A DNA stretch of 64,000 nt from Mycogone perniciosa (taxonomy: Eukaryota; Ascomycota; Sordariomycetes; Hypocreales; Hypocreaceae). The notes under the pieces are model-generated. The model made no database searches. It saw nothing but the letters and a program-made list of their open reading frames with translations, and was not told the DNA's origin. Positions 31,980 to 43,590 of the stretch are shown in pieces. The stretch covers positions 1 through 64,000 of the forward strand of contig JAOALB010000031.1 of the NCBI GenBank assembly GCA_025331125.1, read 5' to 3'. Position numbers and translations under genes: made by a program. Every line of letters begins with the position of its first letter. Within the stretch, counting starts at the first letter, position 1.

Positions 31980-32899
31980 TTTGCGTGCGGTCTGGAGACT
32001 GTAAGCATTTTTACCTGGTGACGGATCGCAGACGAACTCGCCTGGATGAATCTGTTGAGGTAGGGAGGGATTTGGTGATTTGAGATTGTGTGTATGTGTG
32101 CAGGATGAAGTTTGAAAAGGCTGAGTTTGAAATTGAGGCGGGATACTGCAGGGCTGATATATGTATGCTGGGGTGCTGCTGCAGGACAGTAATGTTCAGG
32201 TGCTACGTACTTCGTACTCGTACAAATCATGATTGCTACTATATACGACACCAGTATCCATCCTTGTATGGGAAGGGCGTCTGAATCACCATCTGGTGGA
32301 CATACCTCGTACGTCTCTCCGCTTGTTTCAGGGAGTGCAGATTTGGTCTCGTTAGTCGCATTCCAACCACATTGCTGGCCGAGGTAACAGGGTTAGGTAT
32401 CTCCAGCCGCCTGCTTGCTTTATAGTGGGGGGTTAGAAGTGAAGATACAGCGTTATTCACTGCAAACGGTGACTCAATTCACATAAACGGTGACTCTATT
32501 CACATAAACGACGTTGTTCCAGCAAAAAATCAAGCATCTTTCCCCTCCTTCTTGTTCATTACTTACTTGGCTATCCTGTGTAGAAAATCATATCTACCTT
32601 AACCCACTTAATCCGGCGGCCCCTCATCTTCGCTCTCCTTCTTCCAACTTCTAGACGAGACAGCCCAATCAATTCCAATAAAGCGGTACTATTTATTTCA
32701 ATGCCGTATTGATGGCGACGTTGGCTGGAAAACTCGAAAATCGTGGATTTTAAGATACTCGGTCGAACTCATCTCGTCCCCGTCCAGGGAGCTAGAATTG
32801 GGGCAACCCAAAATTACATACATTTATTGTGCTCTAAGTGAGTTATGCACATTCACCAGACCATGGATGCACAACATCAAGCGGGTTTGCTTGGCACTC
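31980..32899. other. Intergenic region
   Basis: About 920 bases. The first part should be the promoter of the small gene. A short direct repeat (GGTGACTC.ATTCACATAAACG) occurs twice at about 32468-32512. No gene supported. Confidence 0.45.
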
Positions 32900-33650
32900 G
32901 GAGGTGCCATGTATGATCTGGAGGTCTTACCTCTATGCTCCTTGCTCTCGTCGTCTGAGCAAAATCAAGTCTTTCGCGAGCCCTCCACTCGCGAGCCCTT
33001 ATCACGCAAATGTGTTGTCATACTAGCGTTGCTAGAACGAGTTTGATAATCGACAGGATTGTCTATGTTATGTGTGCATCATCCTGGTATCCTACACTCC
33101 TATGCCACAGGAGGGATAGTTACCAGTCCACCCAGTCTGGTACAACGCCTTTGTCGAGACGCACGAACTAGGCTACAGTACTGAGATGGTGAGCCTCGCC
33201 GCCCTTGCAAATACACACGATTATATATCCCTGCGCCCATATTGCGTACAATATGCTGTTGATGCGGCACGGGTTGGGACCACGTGAGCCAGCTCATCGT
33301 CCTACACGCATGCGCCCAAACAAAAGTCCTAGATAAGATTGATACGAACTCGTGGTGCTTTGGCGCTTTCCTGAGCCACCACGTGTTGGAAGAGGTCCAC
33401 AAGACCCGCTACTAATTACGGATTCTTGTGCAGGCGTTGCTTGGGGAGCCTACGAAGGTGTCGGGTTTCCGCGACAAGACGTATGGAACCAACATCCGGA
33501 AAGCCCTGAAGCGGAGCTTCGTTCACCACCCAGCCCTCTCTTGAGAAAGGCGACGATGTCTATGTGACTGTACATGACGACCACATGGCGGGTATTCGCA
33601 CTGGAAGCGTCCAAAGCATACATGGTATTCTTGACGTCGGGTGAGATGAC
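32900..33650 (+). pseudogene. Fragment of a DEAH-box RNA helicase, shattered
   Basis: Successive blocks in different forward frames follow the order of a DEAH helicase C-terminal half. DLEVLPLCSLLSSSEQNQVF (about 32915-32975, helicase domain 2) comes first. RTSLIIDRIVYVMC (about 33033-33076) matches motif V. HPVWYNAFVETHELGY with MVSLAALANT (33126-33230) and DHVSQLIVLHA with NSWCFGAFLSHHVLEEVH (33278-33405) correspond to the ratchet/HA2 domain. NIRKALKRSFVHHPAL (about 33490-33540) and KGDDVYVTVHDDHMAG (about 33546-33595) correspond to the OB-fold. At least three frame changes, stops and a missing N-terminal half make it clearly dead. Such helicases remodel RNPs in splicing and ribosome assembly. 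It lies at the edge of the AT-rich block and was probably a duplicated or transposed copy. Confidence 0.8.
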
Positions 33651-33899
33651 CTCGGTTCACCATCGCCGGAATGAGGTTTCTGAAGGGTCAACTGGGATAA
33701 CTGCTGCGAGGTAACCGTGGAGCCAATCCTTAATTGTGTTTGACAAAAGGTGTGAACTCCCTCCCCTCTCAAGTGAGTCGCTTTGGGTACCAAACAAATC
33801 TCGGAGATCTTGTGTATGCCGGGGGAAAAGGGTAAGATGTGCTTCCTATTACGAAATCAGCTCTTTCTTTATCTTCAGTCTCGTTGCCTAGCTAGCCCA
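33651..33899. other. Spacer between helicase remnant and repeat-peptide region
   Basis: No gene recognised. Base composition begins to drift toward that of the repeat-rich region that follows. Confidence 0.4.
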
Positions 33900-34380
33900 G
33901 TCGAATTTAAGCCCGTTCGCCGTTTAAGCCGGATCCAACGTTTTGAATAACGCCGATTTAAATAACGAGAATTCGACCGACCTAGCTGACCTATTCAACG
34001 CGGCCCCATTCAACAGGTTCACCAAGCTAGACATAATAACGCTGCTTGGTTAAACCTAGCTGACTTAGCCAACACGGCTTCGAACAACGCGGCTCTAAAT
34101 AATACAGCTCTGAACAATGCCGTTCTGTTCAGCCTAGCCAACTTAAACGATGCGTTCTTGGAAGCCGGCCATTAAGTTATTATAATCCAAAACGCTTAGA
34201 TAACCTAGCCCAATGGCAAGCCGGCTACAATAAGCCCTATATCGATCAATATAGCTTCGAACCACCAAGCCGGCTATTAGATGAGGCCGTTAATCATTAT
34301 CTTGTTCGGGCTATTCAATGGCGTAGTGGCGGGGATAGTAGGGATAACCCGAGGTCGGGTTAGTTTTCTTTTCTAGGGGG
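33900..34380 (+). other. Decayed coding remnant with Asn/Ala/Leu repeat peptides
   Basis: Plus-strand frames read short degenerate repeats around A-x-L-N-N: DLADLFNAAPFN at about 33978-34020, and LADLANTASNNAALNNTALN with NNAVLFSLANLND at about 34054-34165, separated by a stop and a frame change. The pattern recalls pentapeptide-like A(D/N)LxN repeats or the repetitive N-terminus of a retroelement gag. It ends at a polypurine-like TCTAGGGGGGGCA at 34373-34386, as found before a 3' LTR. Function unknown; the open structure is lost. Confidence 0.4.
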
Positions 34381-34399
34381 GGCATTTAATATGCATAAA

Positions 34400-34840
34400 A
34401 GCGTATCCTTCTCTTTCCTTTCCTTCCCTTCCCTTTTCATCCTCTTTCCACTCATTTTACCCCTATTGTGTATCATATATATCGTATTTATTGATTTCTT
34501 TTAAAGTATTTTTATTATAATCCCTGGTATTTAAAATAAATATAAAAGCCTTATATTAAATATAGTAGAGTAAACTATTACTTAAATATAGCTAATGTCA
34601 CGGCACCAAACCTGCCCTCTAATAACTCATCAGCATCATATACGTCCTTATATAATGGCTTGGTCCTATACCTCTAAACTACATTCTTATAGCTTTTTGC
34701 CTTATTTAAGGCATAATAAAGATATTACCTTAACCCGCTGTTCCGTGTACTATAATAACTAACCTCTTTATATATAAAATATAGATAAAGAGGGAAGGAA
34801 GGAAGGAGGAAAGAAAGGAAGGAAAAGGACAATATACTAT
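34400..34840. repeat. Polypyrimidine tract (34405-34450) and matching polypurine tract (34783-34828)
   Basis: A CCTT/CCCTT-rich run near 34405-34450 and a GGAA/GAAGG-rich run near 34783-34828 face each other about 340 bases apart and are roughly complementary. They may be low-complexity DNA or the diverged ends of an element. Confidence 0.5.
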
Positions 34841-35024
34841 TTATATATATCACCTCCTAAGGTTAACCTTAAATATACCTTTACCTTATCCCACCAAGCA
34901 CTTATATATTTTGTCGGGGGTAACTAATATACCTGATGCACTTGCACTTTTTTTACTGGCTTACCTAAGAAAAGTTAGTTTCTGATTTAAACAGCTACTA
35001 GATTAACTACTTCCCTCCTATAAC

Positions 35025-35604
35025 TGCTAAAAAGGAGGGCTAAAAAGTAAGGATTTTAGTGTATTAGGGTAACCTTCCTATTCTGGCTAGACCCGGAATT
35101 AGGCTCGACGCTAGGACCAAGTTCTGGAGGAACTTCAGTGTAAGTCAGGAAATTTCTGTTATCTATAACGATAACAATTAAGCTAGGACCAGCTACCCCG
35201 CCTACCCTAGACTTAATATAATAGGCATAATGGCTATTGTGAAAAATCTGACTAAAATGGTTTCCTGTTTGTATGGCTGTGAGCCGATTTGGACGATTTC
35301 CTATATAAATGAATTTTGCGGAAAATAGGAATAAGGCTATAAACCTAATTCTGCTGCTGCATTCCTATTATTAAGTCGGAGGACTATTATAGAAGACAAA
35401 GCTATTGTTTATACAATCACTTCTACACTGGCCGCACACACACTAGATATTCTATAGCTTTTAGCTATTAGATTATTTACAATTCAATTGTTTATCCATT
35501 ATTAGCCTAATTAGACTCTCAGTTATTTCCTTATTGCTGCGTTATATACAGCTTCCTAGAAGCTACACATAAATAAGGTTCAATATAACCTTGTTACTTT
35601 AACA
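35025..35604 (+). repeat. LTR, left member of a 580-bp direct pair
   Basis: Begins TGCTAAAAAGGAGGGC and ends CTTTAACA. With the partner at 38972 (TGTTAAAAAGG) the consensus ends TGTTAAA...TTTAACA form the TG..CA inverted termini of an LTR. Long stretches are nearly identical to the partner, for example GTCAGGAAATTTCTGTTATC and ATAAATGAATTTTGCGGAAA. Its composition is clearly less AT-rich than the flanks. Confidence 0.8.
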
Positions 35605-38600
35605 ATAACATTAAGTCTTTGCACCTTATATTAACGTTTTTGTATATAACACTATTAAACTACTAATAGCATTAAACCTTGACTTATAATAGCTTTAAAG
35701 CCTATAAATAGCAGTCCCTTTAGTTTAAAAGAGTATATATTTAAAGAAAAATAATAGAAGGTAAAAAATAGTATTTTTATTAAAGTAAAAATAAACTTTG
35801 ATATTAATCCTATTACTATTAAATTTAATTTATTGTTAAAAAGAATTAATATCTTAAAATATATAATATTATTATTTAAATAATTTAAAGTATTATTGAT
35901 TTTTTTAATAATAATATTATTATAATTAAATTATAATGAAATACTTTTGAAAGCTTTTATATTAATATATTATATATTAAACTTTTTTTAATATAGTATA
36001 TTTTATTTAGATATATATTATAATAGTAATAATTAAAATACAGTAAATTAAAATCCCTTTAATTAATATGAAACAAAATTTATAAACTTTTATTAAATTA
36101 AATATAAAGTTAATTATACAAAAATATAAAATATATTATATTTATTTATTCACTATAAAGATTATTTAATAAAGATTTAATATATTATTGATTTAAAGTT
36201 CTATATAGCTATATATTAATTGTATTTTATTAAACCTTTTTATAATTATAAAAGATTAATATATATTTTTCATTTAAAATTATAAAAGATTTATAAATAA
36301 AAAAGAAAAGTATATTAATAAATATATTTTATAAACCTCAAGCTTTTAAATATTTTTTGAAACATAATAATTATTAATTTTATTATTATTATATATAATA
36401 ACAATAATAAACTTTTATAGGTTTAAGTATACAAGAATATAATATTAAAAAAACAATAATTTAAAGATTTTTTAATAAATCCTGAAAAGTTTTAAACCTT
36501 TTTATAATAATAGTTTAAATAAATTATAGGATTTATTTATAAACTTTTATATATATATATAATAAAATGAAAATGTAAATTCAATAATTATTTATTAAAA
36601 TTATTTAAAGCTTTTGTTAAGTTTATATTAATAAAGTTGTAATTATTAAACTTTCTAAAAAAACAATATATTTAAGGCTTTTCATATTATATTTATATAA
36701 TAAACTATTAAAAGTTATATAATAATTAAAACCCATAATATTAAATAATATAATGTATTTAATATTTTTAACTATATTATCAATAAAAGTTATATTAAAA
36801 GAATATTTATTTTTTAAGTTTAATTATATTATATTAAATATTATAATTCTAATTTTGCTTTATTATTTAATATTATTTCAAAAGTTAAAGGTTAAAAGGG
36901 ACAATAATAATTATATTTTAAAAGCATTAATAATACAATATCAATACTATAATATTCCTTAATTTTAAAAAGATAAAAGCAATATAGTTTTTAAAATATT
37001 ATATTTAAAATAATTTATTAATAATATATAATAATATTAAAGAAAATACTTTTAAAAAAATATAATTAAAGTATTTAATATTACTTTAATTAAAAGCTTA
37101 ACCTTAAAATATATATTAAAAAATAAACTATAAAAGCCTATATAATAATAAATATACTTGGCAATATTTTAAACTTTATATAAAAGGCTATATTATATGT
37201 TATATATTAAGTAGTTTATATATATATTAAATTAATACTTTACTATAAAGTAAAAGTATAAGATAAAGTCTTTAAGGTATATAAAATATAATATTTGTTT
37301 AATTATATAAATCTAATTTTTAAAATAGTTATATAAGTAATTCTTTTAATATAAAAAATAACTTTTACTTTAATTTTATATAAAAAAAGTAAAATTCTTT
37401 CAATAATTTAACCTTTAAATATTTAAAAACATTAATTTATAATTAAATTATTATTATTAAATAGTTAATATTTATTAATGTATAAAATTCATTTTAATTG
37501 ATATTTATATAAATAAACTATTTTAATATGAACAATAAAGTTAAAGTAATTAAGAATTTAAAAATATATATAATAAATATATATATATATATATAATAAT
37601 ACTTAAATTATTAAAAGATATATAGTAATAAAGCTATAAATTAATTGATAAACTGAATTATAAGTAATTAATACTATTTTAAAGTAATATTTATATTTAT
37701 TTTCCTTTAATATAAAGCAAAATTAAAGTTAAAGTTTAAGTTAAAAAGTTAATAAAAGAAAAATATTTTTAATATATATTATTTATTTAAGCTATTAATT
37801 AATTTAAAATACTTTAAAAAGTTAATAATTTTCTAAAGAAAACTTTAATATTTTTTAATTATTTTTTTCCTTTATTTCTCTTTTACTTTATAAAGGATTT
37901 ATTTATAGTTTACCTTTAAATTGCCTATAAATTAATAAAGCTTATCTTTAAAGTTAACTTTAATTATTTAATATACTATACAAAAAATATATACTTCTTT
38001 AACTTATTAATAAAAGTAAAGCTAAAAGACTTTACCTATAAAAGTAATAAAATACTATATAAAGGGGCTTATATATTTATTAGTTATACTATAATTAAAT
38101 GTAGTATAGTATATCCTTTTACTTTACTAGGATTAGTAGCCTTTACTATAGGATATTAATAGTATATTAATTTATTAAGCAATTAATTAATTAAACAGCT
38201 ATTAAACAAAGAAAGGGCAAGACTATAAAGATAAATAGATTAATATAGGTTAATATAAAAGCAACCTCCTTCCTCCTTTAATATATAGCCTTACCTATAA
38301 CTTTACAGCCATTAAGCTTCCCTCCTATATCTATACCTTTTAAGTGCCTATTTATTAAAATTTATAACCTTTTAATTAACTATTAAGAAAAATAAACTTA
38401 ATAATACTCCCTTACCCCTTTTAAGTATTTATAAAAGATAGTAAATACTATAAGGTTTTAAGTAAATTAAAAATAATAAATCTTTACTGCTATTAAAGAG
38501 GTAATAATTTAATAATTTAAAAAGAAAGTATTTTTTTACTTTTAAAATAAAAGAAGATTATAATCTTTTTATTTATATTGAAAAACAGTAAATTAATAAT

Positions 38601-38971
38601 AAAAAAATATAAATTAATAAGAAATATATATAAATTAATAATAAATATATATAAATTAATATTTTCAAATTAGATTTTAATTTTAATATAAAACTTAATA
38701 ATACTTTCAAAAGAGATTTATCAAGGGTTTTATTTTATTTAGAATGAATTAATAGAATTATTTACTTTTCATAATAGTAAATAGTTTATTATAGTTTGGA
38801 AGAATCTTTATTTAAATGAAAGAAATTAATATAATTTAAAAAGTTAAATAAAACCTTTTTTTAACTTAGTAAATAATTATATAATTAATTAAGGTATACT
38901 TTTTAATTTAAATTTATTTAAATATTTAATTAATAATTAATAATTTAAAGTAAATTATATAAATTACAATT
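35605..38971. other. AT-rich DNA between the two 580-bp LTRs (possible RIP-destroyed retroelement interior)
   Basis: About 3.4 kb of DNA composed mostly of A and T with dense stops in all frames; one 69-codon frame at 36753 is a chance run of Ile/Leu codons. If the flanking LTRs belong to one element this is its interior, but I could not read any RT or integrase motif through the decay. No target-site duplication is visible. Confidence 0.5.
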
Positions 38972-39552
38972 TGTTAAAAAGGAGGGCTAAAAAGCGAGGA
39001 TTTCAGTGTAAATAGACAACCTTCCTATTCTGGCTGGACCCGGAATTAGGCCCGACACTAGGACCGAGTTCCCGGAGGAACCTCGGTGTAAGTCAGGAAA
39101 TTTCTGTTATCTTTAACGATAACAATTAAGCTAGGACCAGCTACCCTGCCTACCCTAGACTTAATATAATAGGCATAATGGCTATTGTGAAAAATCTGAC
39201 TAAAATAGTTTCCTGTTTATATGGCCGTAAGTCGATTTGGACGATTTCCTATATAAATGAATTTTGCGGAAAATAGGAATAAGGCCATAAACCCAATTCT
39301 GCTGCTGCATTCCTATTATTTAGTCGGAGGACTATTGTAGAAGATAAAGCTATTGTTTATACAATCAATTCTATACTGGCCGCATATATACTAGATATTC
39401 TATAGCTTCTAGCTATTAGATTATTTATAACTCAATTATTTATCTATTATTAGCCTAATTAGACTCTTAGTCGTTTCCGTATTGCTGCGTTGTATGCAGC
39501 TTCCTAGAAGCTATATATAAATAAGGTTTAGTATAACCTTGTTATTTTAATA
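38972..39552 (+). repeat. LTR, right member of the 580-bp direct pair
   Basis: Direct-orientation copy of 35025-35604 starting TGTTAAAAAGGAGGGC and ending TTTTAATA (the C of the terminal CA has become T). Differences between the copies are mostly C/T and G/A. Confidence 0.8.
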
Positions 39553-42500
39553 CAATTATAATTAAAAGTATAAATAAAAACCTGTTAATGAAAAAAGAAT
39601 TATATTTTATAAAATAATAAAAGGCTAGCTTTTATTATAAAATCTAAAAGTTATAAATAAAATATAATAATTAAAGATTTAATAGTGATTGTTTTTTTTA
39701 AATTGTATTAAATTATAATTAAAAATAGTAAAATTAAAAATATAACTTTTATTTTAAGTTTAATTATAAAGGCCAATAGTTTAAAGATTAAAAGATTATA
39801 TATATAAAAGGGTTCTTGTATATATAATATTTTTAAATATTATATTAATATATTAACTATATTCTTTATTAATATATATATTTTAAGTAAATGTTAAAAA
39901 GGTATTAAGTTTAAAACGTTTACATAATTTAATATAATAAATACTCTAACTTTTAGAACCTATAAGAATATTTTTTTAAAGGGGAATGAATATCTTAACT
40001 ATATATATATATAAATAATAGTTTAAAAAAGGATAAAAACTATATTTCTAATAAAACTATAAAGTTATAAGTAAATGCTATAAAGGCTAAGAAACACTAT
40101 AAATTATGTAATTATAATATATATAGTTAAGAATAATTAATAATTAGTATTATATACTTTAATAGCTATAAAGCTATAAATAAAATTATATATTATAAAA
40201 TAAAATAGTTTAATTTATATTAAATTAAATTCATTTATTAAGTTTTATAGTTTCATAATTTATTATTTAACAGTAATTTAATTAAATAATTAACCTTTTT
40301 TAAATTAATTAATGAAAGAAAAGAAATAATAAATATATTAATTACTTTTAATAAAGGTTTTTTAAAAGGTATTTATAAATAAAAAAAGTAAATATTAATA
40401 ATATAAAAAAAATAAGAAAAAGTACTATAAAAAGGGAAATTGAAAATAAAATTATTATTATATATATTATGAATATTCTTATTCTTAATTTATATTAAAA
40501 TAACTTCTTTATATTCAGAGTATTACATTCAATAATTCTTTTTATCACTTTATATTCATTATATAGTATTTTGAATTGTTATACATTTATTGTATATTAA
40601 TTATCTTATTATTTAAAAACATATAGAAATCTACCTTTAAACCTTATTTAAAATAAATTTATTTATTCATTTTAATGCAGTTAAATCATAATGTATATTG
40701 AAAGTTATAATTTAGTAAATTTGAAGATATAAAAGTCTTATATTTAATATTATTATAAAAACTATTCTTATAATATTTCCTTTTATTAAACTCTATAAAG
40801 CTTTTTTCCTAATTACTTTAAATTAAGTTTTATAATTACTTTTAAAGCTTTTCTCTTAAACTTTAATTTTCTTTTAATTTATTAAAAGGTTTATTATTTG
40901 CTTTAGAAAAGGTTAAAAAGTTTTTAAACTTTTTATTTTTTTGATAATATTAATATAATTAATAGAAGCTTTTTCAAGTATAATATTATTAAAATAAACA
41001 TAATTTTAGTTTTTATTGTTAATTTTATAATTATTTCTATAATAAAATTAATAATATTGTTTTATTTTATTGTTATTAATATAATTTATAAAAGTAAAAG
41101 CTTTTTTTTATGATAATTACTTTTATTATATAATTATAAATATAAATATAATCAAATTTAAAAGTTGGATTTTAAAAGATTATTATATATATTGAATTTA
41201 AATTTATTTATATAATATTAAAAGAATAGTTAAGTATTAAAAAAAACTATTATTATAAGAATTTAAGTAATCTTATCTTAAAACATTATTTATCTATGTT
41301 TGAAAATTATTATATATTATTTATTAATCTCTATTATAGTTATATTATAAATTACCTTTAAAAGTATTAATTAAATTTAATTAAAAGAATTAAAATAGGT
41401 TTTACTTTTACTTTAAAGTTTACAATAATAAAATTATTTATTAATATAATTTAATATTAAATTGGAATTATGTTTATATAGCTTTTAATTAAACTCTAAG
41501 ATAAAATATTAATATTAAGTTTAAAATAAAATACTAATATGAAGTTTAAAATAAAATATCAATATTAATTTTAAATTGACTATTTTATATTTTTTAAAGT
41601 TGAAAATAATTTAAGCTTTTTATTAACGTTTTAATAATATATTTAATTTAATATTCATAAATGTTTAACGTATTTGTTAAATTTAAAATGAATTTTGATA
41701 ATTATATTAATTAAATTAAAGTCTTGTATATATAAAACTATATTAATATAACATCAATAAAATAATTTAATTCTTTTAATATATAAGTTTATAAACTAAA
41801 AGCTGATAGTATATAATATTTATAATTATATATATTAAAGTGAAAGTAATAAGAATATTTATATATATTAAGAATATTAATATAATAAGAAAAATAAACT
41901 TTATAAAAGTCTATTTTATTTATAAAATATTAAAAGTATTATAATTTATTTGAAATTCTAAAAGTTTAAAGTATTATTTAATAAAAAGTACTTATATGTT
42001 TAAATATATTTAAAAAAGCTTTTTTAAGGTTGAATTTAAATAGGTTTTATTATAAATAATACTTTTATTATTATATAAAATAGTATATTTAAATTAAGAT
42101 TTAGTATTTAACTTTTATAAATAAAGTTATAGATACAATTACAAATATTAAGAATATAAAAGAATAACAGAAATCCTTTAATATTTAATATTTGAAACGC
42201 TTATTGTAATATAGAGTATTTTAAATAAATAAACAATTAATAAAAAATAATAGATATTTCTTAATTGATAAATGAATTGAAAATAAGGTTTTATGTATTT
42301 AATTTTATAAGATTATTAATATAATTACGAGATATTTAATCAATATAATAAAAAAGCTAAATCTTTAAGTTATTTTTTAAATTAAGAAATGAAATAGAAA
42401 TATATAAATTTCGTTTAAATAAAGTATTATAATAAAAGAAACATTAAATAAAATAAAATAAAATTCAAAATAAAAGTAATATTTAAATTAATATAAAATA

Positions 42501-43329
42501 TATTATTAAGAAATAAAAAAACAAAAAGGAATATAATATGACTGTTTATTTCTTTGAAAATATAAATATATATATTGATGTATATAATAATATTCTTTAT
42601 TCTATATAAATTCCTATTCCTTTAAAGTAATTATTTTTAATTTCTTTTTTTTAACTCTCCTTTAATTTATTATTTCTTTATAAAAAGTATTATTAAGAAA
42701 AGCTATTATTAATTATTTAATATAATCAAGTTTATAAATATATTTCTTATAAATAAAAGCCTTTTTAATAAAATCTTTTTACTTTAAAGAAATTAAATTT
42801 AATTCAATTATTCTATATAATTATTTTGTTTAAATAAACTGTTAATAAATAAATATTATGTAATTAATGTTTTAATTCTAAGCTTTTTTAAATTTAAAAA
42901 TATTTTATTATTTTACTTATAAATAATATAAATATCAATTAATTAAATATATTAATCCCTTTTAAAATTACCTTTTCCTTTTTATTTATTTTATCTTTAT
43001 TTTTATTATTTTTTATGAAAGATTATACTTTTAATAAATACTTTTAATATTATAGCTTTAAAGGTCTTGAATCTTTATATTTAAAATACTATATATCTTA
43101 TTAAAAGATAAACATTTAAATTAATTTGTATTTTAAGAAAAGTTTTATATATTAATCAATAACTTCTTTATATTTCCCTAAAATAAATAACATATATTAA
43201 AAGTTAATTTATCTTTCTTTATAAATAATATTATCTTTAACTTTATTAAAAATACATTTAAATTTAATTTACTTTTATTATAGCCATAAAAAGTAAATTC
43301 ATTTTGTATTATTATATACTAAAAGACTA

Positions 43330-43590
43330 GAAACTTTAATGCTTTTATAATATTATCTCGGCTACAATATATATATATAAAAGTAACTATAACCTTTAAA
43401 AATATAAAACCTATAAGATTAAAAACTACTATTATAATATTTGAGTATTAACTTTTAGTTTATTACCTATTTATTAATACTTATTTTTCCTTTTAATAAC
43501 TACTTTTTAACCTTTTTTATTTTCTCTTAACATTATAGCCTTTTATTTAATTTATTTACTTTAAAAAGAAGTCTGTAATATATTAGTCTT
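43330..43590 (+). repeat. Dispersed repeat, copy 1
   Basis: Shares with 48755-49035, in the same orientation, the blocks CTTTTATAATATTAT, ATATATATATAAAAGTAA, TAATACTTATTTT-like, TTTTTAACC and TATAGCC.TTTA.TTAATTTATTTAC. The differences are C/T and G/A transitions. Confidence 0.65.

Noticed and set aside
31436..32021. Plus-strand 193-codon frame over the small unknown gene
   Set aside because: Leu/Ser-rich antisense composition; the minus-strand frame has a better start context and protein-like composition.
36753..36962. Hydrophobic 69-codon frame in AT-rich DNA, resembling a mitochondrial-type membrane protein
   Set aside because: Ile/Leu/Tyr-rich composition is what random AT-rich DNA encodes; no conserved motif and no gene-like neighbours. 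The RIP-decayed LINE and LTRs show the block is nuclear.
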